A DNA stretch of 64,000 nt from Megamerina dolium (Eukaryota > Arthropoda > Insecta > Diptera > Megamerinidae): NCBI GenBank assembly GCA_963854835.1, contig OY978525.1, forward strand, positions 66,065,907 through 66,129,906. Reading direction: 5' to 3'. Numbering within the stretch: the first letter of the stretch is position 1; each line of letters begins with the position of its first letter. Below, piece by piece: positions 58,001-64,000 of the stretch. A program made the translations under genes and the position numbers. The notes beneath the pieces are model-generated. The model made no database searches and was not told the DNA's origin. It was given only the letters and a program-made list of their open reading frames with translations.

Positions 58001-61000
58001 AACAGGGGAGGACAAGCGACTTTAATCGTTTTTACGCATACGATACTAACGATATCTGATAAGACGATGCCAAATTTTGTTAGTATACCGTATTCGTCCG
58101 CATCGTACTCGGCGATGCTTACATTACTATATTTTATCTATTCGCGTCGTATACATATAACTGAATTATCAAGAATGATAGCATTAGAATATTGCACTCA
58201 TCAGAGACAATTTGTGTGTAACAATGGTCCAGCTGCGAAAGAAATGACAAAATGGCTAATATATTTTAAAAATGTAAACAATGCGGAATAATGAATGAAT
58301 AAAGCAACCATTGGACCATTGGAGGTAGAGTATACTACTCTACTCTATCGCTTCTTTCTATTCTTCTCTTTCTCTCTCCTGTCCTATATTCTGTTCTTAT
58401 TTAACTGAGTGCCCTGGTTTTTATCCTGCCCACCTTTCAAATAAATCAATCATTGGATCAGTCTGACGTCACATACACAGCTGATTCTGTCAAGTAAAAA
58501 CAATTAGCATACACCGAAAACCGTTTGGCGGTAAAGACTGGCGAAACCATAGTATTCTGTCATCCGTGACTGATTATAAAAAATAAATATGTGGCACTTA
58601 AAGCCCCAAAGGGCTCATTGGCCGAGCTTCTCTTCCATTACTGTTGTGCGTCTTAAATTTTGGACAGTATTAGAATGGACCTACTTATTTTAGCCGGTTC
58701 CGAACGGCAGAACACTTGTGAAATCACTTTTTCTGAGCTTTGTCACAGAGTTCTTTTTTAGAAGCTTTTTCATGGCAAGTTGTTACTGTCGGAAGAATTG
58801 CCAATTGCTTGCCGACAGGTGGGTACCGTTCGAAAGAAAAATCTTATCGATATTAAATTTGTTATGCATCAGCCGGGTATTGAACCACGACCTACAGATC
58901 AAAAGGCGAACACACTAACCACTGAGTTACGGCACCCATATTATACATATATAAAAACTGACTGACTGATTATACATATATAAAAAAAGAAATGGCAATT
59001 AGAAAATTTTAGAATTGTAGATATTTTTAAAAATATCGTTTTTCTATACATCGAAATGGCGAAATTGAAATAATCGTCGTATCGATAACATCGTTTTTAA
59101 AATATCGATATATCGCACAAAAACACATTTGAAATTATAGTTTATTACTTGGGCGTTAATAAATTGCTTTCAAGTTTCAATACACTCACACTTTTTCACT
59201 AACGCACTTAGAAGTTGATCATCGACTTGATATAAAATTTTTCTATCAAGTCACATTTCAACATGAAAGTCAAACAGCTGATCACATTTTTCGCAAATAA
59301 ACATTTGAGCTCCGATTTATAAAGAGCAGCAGCCAATTCCAAAAACTTTTGACAAGCAGTATGTGTGATTAACTTGAAAGCAAGTTATTGATCGTGTAAC
59401 CGCACTGTTAAACATCCTTGCTCAATAATAGTTGCGTTCGCGTACCTGATAATTTTTGAAAATTATTACAAATTATCAGGTTTTTTCGCGTACTCAAAAA
59501 TCCAGCAAATAGGGGAAATTGAGAGAGTAAAGTGACAGTTGATTTTGATAAGAAGTTGCTGGTTCCTACTGGACAAATATTTACCAGCAGAAATTCGCCA
59601 GCGTGAAAACAGCTGATAAGCAACAACTGACCGCAATTCAAGTAAATATCAAAAAATTTTTTTTGTAAATGGAAAACGGAAAATTATCAAAATAAATACG
59701 CAAGATGTAATTAAAGATACTTTTTGTCAGTTTTCTTCAGTAGTTAATCAAATTAATACAAAATGTAAAATGGGCTAAAAATAGGCTATAAATGTTATAT
59801 ATCACTGAAAATGTATTAAAAGTACCTTTCTTTTGAAACTCATATTGTAAGAAAAAATTGCGAATTTATTGAGTAATTTCGATCTAAAATTTCAACTTTG
59901 ACCTTGACCACGCCTTATATGAGCGTTAGCGACAAACAATTTTTTGTTTTTTATATTCAAAATAGACGAAAAACATTTTTTTCCTTAGGTGGGCTATTCT
60001 GCAGTTATCCCTCAATTTCTTTCAACGTATCAATTTCTCATGAAATAGGGTAAAAAAAAAATAGAATAGCTATTAGAACAAGCGATCAATTTACCTAATG
60101 CAGGCTAATGTGTTAGTGCCAGCAATATTCATGGCGCAAGATCCACAAATACCCTCACGACATGACCGCCGGAACGTTAGTGTAGGATCCACTTCGTTTT
60201 TGATTTTTATCAAAGCATCCAAAACCATGGGGCCACACTCACGGAGGTTTATTTCATATGTTTGCATATATGGTTTTTCTCCACCTTTATCCGGACTCCA
60301 ACGATAGATTTGAAATGTTTTGATTTGAGTCCATTTCACCTCCTTCGGCTGAGCTTGTTGAATCATGTGTTTGGTCGATGTGATCGTTCGCAACTGCAAG
60401 AGAAATTCACACATAAGAAATGAGACAATAAGAAATATTGGAAATGCGTCATGCCCTATGCATTTTTAGATACTGTCAAATTATGAACTTTGGGCATAAG
60501 TGCAGAATACAGACTAACTCAGAAAGTAAAAATAATAAATTGCCTCGGATAGAGCTTAGTTTTGTGAATATAAAAAATAAAAAATTTGTCTCCGCAAATG
60601 CCCATACAAGGCGTGGTTCAAGGTCAAAGTTCAAAATTGAGGTCGAGATTACTCGAGACATGCAAGTTTTTTCTACAATATGGGTATCAAAACACAGGTA
60701 ATTTTTAAACCATTTTATAGATATATAATATTTTATATGAATTTTTAACTTTTTAAATGTTATGAAGAAAATTATAAATTTTTTATAAAAATTTTGTAAA
60801 AACCGATTTTTTTTTCGAAAACGTGCCCCATTAACCTATCAAAAATTATATATTATTTTAAAGATTATAAGATTACCTTTCCAATGGTATATAAAACATA
60901 TTTTTAAAGAATTTTTATATATTTTAAATATTTTTTTTTTATCATACTTTCGCTATAGCAAATATGTGCACATAGGAATAGTGACAGTTATAATCATAGC

Positions 61001-63408
61001 GGTAGACATAGACAAGAGAATTAAGGAAAAATAGGATGAAATAGTATAATTAACTAATTCTTTTATTAAAATACTATTGGTCGCGAAGCCGGCGTCGGGC
61101 CTATAAGGGTTATTTGTTTTTTATGTGCCCGGCCAAAGGTCGGCTATCGAAAAAGCTTTTAGTCTAAAATACTGTTGGTCGCGAAGCCGGCGTCGGGCCT
61201 ATACGGGTTATTTTTTTTGCGCACGGCCTAAGACCGGCTATCTCAAAAACTTTTATCCTAAAATACTGCGATACTGAATTTGAAGACATGCAGGTAATTG
61301 TATGGAAAGCCGTCCATATTGGAAACACTTGATGAATTATCAGCTTGAAAACAATTTTTTAAATGCATATAAATACTTGAGAAATATGTTTTATACACCG
61401 TTGTAAAGGTAATTGCATAGGCTTTAGTATGGTGCAAAATTTTCGATAGGTAAATAAGGCTTATTTTCGAAAAAAAAAATTGGTTTTTGAAAAACAAAAT
61501 TTCAAATTTATAGTTTTGATATTAACTTTTAAAATGTGAAAAATAGGTATTAAATTATCAGTATCAGTAGAAAGGTATTTAAAAAAACTTTCCTATGATA
61601 CCCATATTGTAGAAAAAAATTGCGTGTTTATCGAGTAATCTCGACCTCAATTTTGAACTTTGACCTTGAACCACGCCTTGGAAACAAGTGCAGAATAGCA
61701 CACCCTGAGGGAAAAAAAATGTTTTTTCATCGTATAGAGCCTATTTTTGTGAACATAACGAACCAAAAAATTTTTGGCTGAAACGCGTACAGAAAGCGTG
61801 GCTGAAGGTGAAAGTTCAAATTTGAAATTGCAATTACTCATTAACCTTGCAATTCTTTTTTATATTATGGGTATCAAATAGCTCTTTTTAATAGCTTTTT
61901 ACTCCTATATAACATTTTATATAAATTATTAAGGCTTCTTAAGTTATAATGAAAAATATAAATTTGTTATAAAATTTTTTTTCAAAAAAATGTTTTATTA
62001 TCCTGTCATAAGTTTAGAAAAAGATTAAAGGTCATTTAATTTCCTTTCCCGTGGTATATAATACATATTTTTAAATAATTTTTCTATATTTTTAATGATT
62101 TTTTAAAATTCTTACTTAAATTATTTTGTTCACTATGATCAAGCTTTAATACAAGTAGCTCTAAAAAAATAACCCTTATATGGTCGAAGTCGGCTTCGCC
62201 ACCAACAGTATTTTAGCATCAAAGTTTTTTTAAGTAGCCGGACTACGGCCGGACGCTAAAAAAATAACCCTTTTAGACCCGACGCCGGCTTCGCGACCAA
62301 CAGTATTTTAGGGTAAAAGCGTTATTGATAGCCGGCCTTGGGCCGGGCGCTAAAAACAATTACCCTTATAGGACTAACGCAAGCTTCGCGACAAACAGTA
62401 TTTTATGATAAAAGCTTTTTTGATAGAAGGCCTTCGGCCGGGCGCAAAACAAATAACCCTTATAGGCCCGACGCCGGCTTCGCGACCAACAGTATTTTAG
62501 GATAAAAGCTTTTTTGATAGCCGGTCTTCGGCCGGGCGCATAAAAAATAATCCTTATAGGCGCGACGCCGGCTTCGCGACCAACAGTAAACCCTAAACCC
62601 CTAAATAACCCTAAAGGCTAAAGTTTCTATAGGTAAATAAGGCTTATTTTCGAAAAACAAATTGGTTTTTGAAAAAAAAAATTTCAAATTTATATTTTTG
62701 ATAATTTTTAAAATGTGAAAAATGGGTATTTAATTATATATATCAGTAGAAAGGTATTTAAAAACCTTTCTTATGATACCCATATTGTAGAAAAAAATTG
62801 CGTGTCTATCGAATAATCTCGACCTCAATTTTGAAATTTGACTTTGAGCCACGCCTTGTATGGGCATTTGCTGAGACACATTTTTTATTTTTTATATTCA
62901 CAGAACTAAGCTCTATCCGAGGCAATTTTATATTTTTTTCCCCCTTCTGAGTCCGTATTCTGCACATGTTCTAAAATTTTTTGGTTCGTTATGTTCACAA
63001 AAATGGGCTCTATACGAGTCAATTAGTTATTATTTTTACCTAAGGGTGTGCTATTCTGCACTTATGCCACGCCTTGTATGGGCATTTGCGGAGACACATT
63101 TTTTATTTTTTATATTCACAGAACTAAGCTCTATCCGAGGAAATTTTTTATTTTTTTCCCTTATGAGTCCGTATTCTGCCCTTGTTCCGAACTTGGTGCT
63201 ACTTGCTTTCATACTTGCTATTTTCCCGAATTATTCAAAAAATTATCAATGATATTCTAAAACATTTTAAAACCAGGATTATATAACACCACTACAACAT
63301 TTTTTATATCTACAATGGCCGTGAAAAGTAATATCCCATTACCTGTTTGCGAGCTATAAATACTCCGAAACGGCTAATCATGATTCCTGCCACGCTTACT
63401 AAAGCCAT
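43277..63408 (-). CDS. SdhB: SdhB, succinate dehydrogenase iron-sulfur subunit (four exons)
   Basis: Subunit of complex II (inner mitochondrial membrane, matrix side). It passes electrons from the flavoprotein to ubiquinone through three Fe-S clusters. Exons: 63408-63343, 60393-60095, 43870-43736, 43670-43277; all introns have GT...AG ends and the phases match, giving 297 residues. Residues 1 to about 30 are Arg/Ser-rich without acidic residues, a mitochondrial presequence. [2Fe-2S] ligands are Cys100, 105, 108 and 120 in a plant-ferredoxin-type domain. [4Fe-4S] ligands are Cys195, 198, 201 and 262; [3Fe-4S] ligands are Cys205, 252 and 258. The SYWW motif (207-210) and His253 fit the quinone site. 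No lesion is seen, so it should be a functional gene. The unusual part is intron 2, about 16 kb of mobile DNA. Confidence 0.95.
43671..43735 (-). other. SdhB intron 3, 65 bp
   Basis: Short intron of typical fly size between exons 3 and 4, with GT...AG ends. Confidence 0.9.
43736..43870 (-). CDS. SdhB: SdhB exon 3
   Basis: Acceptor TTTTTTACAG|CAAAAT, donor CGCAA|GTATGA; 135 bp. Codes the linker between the two Fe-S domains ([20 protein letters not shown], then [12 protein letters not shown]). Confidence 0.95.
44180..44420 (+). pseudogene. Ty3/gypsy pol fragment (protease-RT linker)
   Basis: Reads [20 protein letters not shown] then [19 protein letters not shown], the linker just before RT in gypsy elements, followed by a degraded [12 protein letters not shown] segment. 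Broken by stops. Confidence 0.6.
44560..45060 (+). pseudogene. P-like transposase fragment, second copy
   Basis: The segment near 44906 reads [14 protein letters not shown], close to NHLGEGGLSKPTEE at 5690, and the run after it has similar DNA (ATAACAAGTAATTTTGT). An open frame of 116 codons (44571-44921) precedes it but I do not recognise its product. Several stops near the end. The family is tentative. Confidence 0.35.
45976..48934 (-). mobile_element. RTE-clade non-LTR element with 12-bp target-site duplication
   Basis: Direct repeats CGTCAAAGGAAC lie at 45964-45975 and 48935-48946. The 3' end on the minus strand is a (TAAG)n tandem tail (TTACTTAC run at 45976-46010 on the plus strand), typical of RTE. 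At about 2.96 kb it is near full length: 5' leader (48934-48585), EN, RT, 3' end. Frameshifts and stops split the single ORF. Confidence 0.85.
46100..48584 (-). pseudogene. RTE-like endonuclease-reverse transcriptase, broken
   Basis: EN starts at 48584 ([17 protein letters not shown]). The frame is lost near 48350 and resumes at 48336-47761 with [31 protein letters not shown] and [11 protein letters not shown]. The linker is at 47685-47377. RT is at 47576-46169: [54 protein letters not shown] and the catalytic [10 protein letters not shown]. The C-terminus has [20 protein letters not shown] and, beyond 46169, a GRPRERW-like end. The same protein family is often mislabelled in insects as craniofacial development protein 2-like. 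At least four frame breaks. Confidence 0.85.
48984..49085 (-). repeat. Truncated RTE 3' end
   Basis: Matches 46012-46115 (GTGGCCATAACAACCGAATA to AATTCCAAGCGCC) with several differences and without the (TAAG)n tail. It is a short, older copy next to the large element. Confidence 0.75.
49671..49985. repeat. Three tandem repeats of about 105 bp
   Basis: Units start TAAAAGCAATATTTCG at 49671, 49776 and 49880, and each carries ATTTACTTATATAAATC or a variant. They lie directly before the BEL/Pao gag and may be part of its leader or LTR. Confidence 0.7.
49920..51530 (+). pseudogene. BEL/Pao copy C gag and protease
   Basis: Gag begins near 49940; coiled-coil text ([20 protein letters not shown]) runs to 50328, then in another frame [20 protein letters not shown], the conserved BEL gag block, and [15 protein letters not shown] near 50790. 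A zinc-knuckle-like block near 50940-51060 reads [13 protein letters not shown] and YCSNCLS. The Asp protease region at 51420-51530 reads LLGTAQVHI and [16 protein letters not shown]. Stops and shifts occur throughout. Confidence 0.8.
51531..53000 (+). pseudogene. BEL/Pao copy C reverse transcriptase
   Basis: After a worn linker (51530-51960), the RT motifs are [16 protein letters not shown] and [20 protein letters not shown] (52170-52290). Further on come a decayed palm with [20 protein letters not shown] (52500), [16 protein letters not shown] (52600, intact YVDD active site) and [18 protein letters not shown] (52790). The frames change at least five times. Confidence 0.8.
53001..54480 (+). 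pseudogene. BEL/Pao copy C RNase H and integrase remnants
   Basis: RNase H-like: [20 protein letters not shown] and [13 protein letters not shown] (53190-53400), then the long connector at 53348-53881. Integrase at 53950-54480: a degraded zinc domain, [19 protein letters not shown] (first catalytic Asp) and [17 protein letters not shown], then shifted text for [11 protein letters not shown]. The 3' LTR is not recognised. Confidence 0.75.
54780..55460 (+). pseudogene. Second BEL/Pao fragment: zinc-knuckle gag end and protease
   Basis: [14 protein letters not shown] near 54830, then in other frames [14 protein letters not shown] and [13 protein letters not shown]: cysteine-histidine blocks of a BEL gag C-terminus. 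At 55300-55450 [20 protein letters not shown] and [17 protein letters not shown] match the BEL protease/linker region. It differs from copy C, so it represents another element. Confidence 0.65.
56212..56345 (-). repeat. Copy of the intron 1/2 repeat family
   Basis: TATGGGCATTACCGACAAACAATTTTT to CTATTCTGCACTTATG matches the repeats near 59930, 60490 and 62870-63065. Confidence 0.7.
56693..56816 (+). repeat. Truncated RTE 3' end with (TAAG)n tail
   Basis: Opposite orientation to the large RTE. CTGACGGCGCTTGGAATTTC through ATGGCCACA, then TAAGTAAGTAAGTAAG. It is only about 105 bp of element sequence, a severely 5'-truncated insertion. Confidence 0.85.
57971..58291 (+). other. 106-codon open frame of unknown nature
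   Basis: Open from ATG 57971 to 58291 inside SdhB intron 2 on the opposite strand. No domain recognised. It has a plausible codon mix in an AT-rich intron where most frames close quickly. It could be a worn transposon piece or chance. Confidence 0.15.
58578..58937 (-). repeat. SINE, full-length copy
   Basis: Reverse orientation, with the head at the right end (complement of the A box at about 58918-58928) and the tail at the left. A possible target duplication (ACTGATTATA at 58569 and again near 58962) is offset from the right end and is not secure. Confidence 0.85.
59833..60006. repeat. Left inverted copy beside SdhB exon 2
   Basis: Reads CATATTGTAAGAAAAAATTG ... CTTTGACCTTGACCACGCCT ... 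GGGCTATTCTGCAGTTAT. The reverse complement is found, diverged, at 60486-60704. It ends about 90 bp from the exon. Confidence 0.75.
60095..60393 (-). CDS. SdhB: SdhB exon 2
   Basis: Acceptor TCTCTTGCAG|TTGCG and donor TTAG|GTAAAT. Codes residues 23-121 and two bases of codon 122. Contains the whole [2Fe-2S] domain with [19 protein letters not shown]. Diverged inverted copies of one repeat family flank it on both sides. Confidence 0.95.
60486..60704. repeat. Right inverted copy beside SdhB exon 2
   Basis: Reads GGGCATAAGTGCAGAATA ... AGGCGTGGTTCAAGGTCAAA ... CTACAATATGGGTATCAAAA, the opposite orientation of 59833-60006. It starts about 93 bp beyond the exon 2 acceptor, in intron 1. Confidence 0.8.
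61066..61267 (-). repeat. Two tandem GC-rich units, inverted relative to 62171-62590
   Basis: Each unit holds GGTCGCGAAGCCGGCGTCGG followed by GGGTTATTT and a GGCC-rich palindrome; period about 94 bp. Confidence 0.85.
61445..61690 (+). repeat. Direct repeat, first copy
   Basis: Begins GATAGGTAAATAAGGCTTAT and ends at the CCACGCCTTG motif. Nearly the same sequence is at 62628-62873, so a block of about 245 bp is duplicated on both sides of the tandem-repeat array. Confidence 0.8.
61588..61885. repeat. Imperfect palindrome
   Basis: The left arm TATGATACCCATATTGTAGA ... ACCTTGAACCACGCCTTG pairs with the right arm AAGCGTGGCTGAAGGTGAAA ... TATTATGGGTATCAAAT, a potential hairpin of about 100-bp arms with mismatches. 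Confidence 0.75.
62171..62595 (+). repeat. Five tandem units of about 85-105 bp
   Basis: Units start AACCCTTATA or a variant at 62171, 62276, 62361, 62455 and 62549. Each has CCGACGCCGGCTTCGCGACC, AACAGTATTTTAGGATAAAA and GGCCTTCGGCCGGGCGC. They are GC-rich islands in an AT-rich intron. The array is inverted relative to 61066-61267. Confidence 0.9.
62628..63190 (+). repeat. Direct repeat second copy plus tandem duplication
   Basis: 62628-62873 repeats 61445-61690. It is followed by two copies of GCCACGCCTTGTATGGGCAT ... AGCTCTATCCGAGG at 62851-62930 and 63064-63143. Between them 62978-63062 is the inverse of 61695-61775. Confidence 0.8.
63343..63408 (-). CDS. SdhB: SdhB exon 1 (coding part)
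   Basis: 22 codons beginning [15 protein letters not shown] and ending ARKQ, phase 0, donor CAG|GTAATG. It supplies the N-terminal half of the mitochondrial targeting sequence. Assigned because it joins in frame to exon 2 and gives the expected protein length. The 5' untranslated region continues to the right. Confidence 0.85.
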
Positions 63409-64000
63409 GACAAGTGATATTATTTTCAAACAAATTAAAAACAAATACCACCGCGTTAGTAATTTAAAGAAATATAAACTAAAAGTTTGTCGATAAATTA
63501 TACTGTAAAGAGATTAGTGATGGGTAATACCGAATATCTACAGAACGCATTTTCCATTCAGCGCGTTCTACGCATTTGATACCTTCTATGCGTTTTTCCT
63601 TATTTTAAAAGTTAATACGACTTTTTAACTTTTTAACAGAAAAAGTATTTCATTTACGAAGCATAGTGCAACTAGCCACGAACCTACCGCCCTTCCGTAC
63701 CGCCCGTACGTAAGAACAAAAATTTGTCAAAAGTTATGCCCGTAGCGGCAACGGAGAAATCGACTGTTCTTTCTTGTATACATACATAACAATGTTGCCA
63801 TGTATCACTGTGATGCATGCTTTTAATCACACTTACCATTTTCATGCATATAGATGTTAAAAACTAAAAAAAAATTAATAACGTGAAGTATATTTTAATA
63901 AATAACTAAACACGATGATAGTTTTGATTAATTAAAAAAAAACTAAATTTTCTTAGTTTATTTCTTATTTATTTATAAAAGTGTAATCTGGCAATCCTGT
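63409..64000 (-). other. Upstream region of SdhB
   Basis: It must hold the 5' untranslated region and promoter, but I cannot fix a start site. The stretch 63540-63760 has more GC (GCGCGTTCTACGC, CCGCCCGTACG) than its surroundings and is the likeliest promoter area. Confidence 0.35.

Larger units (their letters stand above)
43871..60094 (-). other. SdhB intron 2, about 16.2 kb, filled with mobile DNA
   Basis: Bounded by the exon 2 donor and exon 3 acceptor. It contains the gypsy, P-like, RTE, BEL/Pao and SINE sequences listed separately. Stretches without recognisable features are 43880-44170, 45065-45960, 49090-49660, 55465-56205, 56350-56690, 56820-57960, 58300-58575 and 58940-59830, all AT-rich. 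Confidence 0.85.
60394..63342 (-). other. SdhB intron 1, about 2.95 kb, largely repeat-built
   Basis: Lies between the exon 1 donor and exon 2 acceptor. Nearly all of it belongs to the inverted, direct and tandem repeats listed separately. The remaining parts (60705-61060, 61890-62165) are AT-rich and also look like diverged inverted partners of each other (both contain a TGGTATATAAAACATATTTTT-like segment). Confidence 0.8.

Noticed and set aside
58718..58965. Recurrent 60-85 codon open frames ([16 protein letters not shown]) at several sites
   Set aside because: They are the antisense of the SINE body, open by chance and repeated because the SINE is repeated; no evidence of a protein.
62585..62620. 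CCCTAAA-like motifs resembling telomere repeats
   Set aside because: Only three irregular occurrences inside the intronic repeat complex; flies do not use this telomere repeat, so it is probably coincidence.

Overview
The window looks like euchromatic or intronic DNA from a higher fly (Diptera, Brachycera). The one host gene I can identify is SdhB, the iron-sulfur subunit of mitochondrial succinate dehydrogenase. Its four coding exons lie on the minus strand (63408 down to 43277) and join with GT/AG junctions into a 297-residue protein, the length I recall for the Drosophila protein. Almost everything else is mobile DNA typical of fly genomes: Jockey, R1, LOA and RTE non-LTR elements, Ty3/gypsy and BEL/Pao LTR elements, Tc1/mariner elements including a Mos1-like one, a MITE and a tRNA-derived SINE. 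A tephritid-like fly is a guess; the sequence alone does not fix the species.

Layout. 1-3349: 5' part of an R1-clade element (minus), running off the left edge. 3350-5900: a BEL-type LTR, a SINE fragment, decayed gypsy pol and a piece of a P-like transposase. 5966-10528: Jockey copy 1 (minus). 10678-15846: a gypsy element with both LTRs, carrying a SINE in gag and a large RT deletion. 16055-17705: a Tc1-type transposon in an AT microsatellite. 17792-22595: a decayed, distinct Jockey copy 3 (minus), split by a SINE and a 534-bp MITE. 22660-25640: a mariner-like remnant, a long TA microsatellite and a second gypsy copy whose LTR holds a non-LTR 3' end. 25723-28640: SINE and BEL remnant. 28690-33066: Jockey copy 2, with an uninterrupted 882-codon ORF2. 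33100-39398: a LOA-clade element interrupted by a BEL LTR and a rearranged Mos1-like mariner. 39400-40473: another Tc1/mariner-superfamily element.

43277-63408: SdhB. Intron 3 is 65 bp. Intron 2 is about 16.2 kb and holds an RTE element with clear target-site duplications, BEL/Pao remnants, P-like and gypsy fragments and a SINE. Intron 1 is about 2.9 kb and is built almost wholly from inverted and tandem repeats resembling a foldback element. Diverged inverted copies of one of these repeats sit within about 100 bp on either side of SdhB exon 2.

The mobile elements do not form a functional pathway with each other. Most are broken by stops, frameshifts or deletions. The largest undamaged element reading frame is ORF2 of Jockey copy 2. 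I found no CRISPR array, rRNA or convincing functional tRNA gene. The features most worth following are the inverted-repeat architecture around SdhB exon 2 and the SINE family with several target-site duplications.
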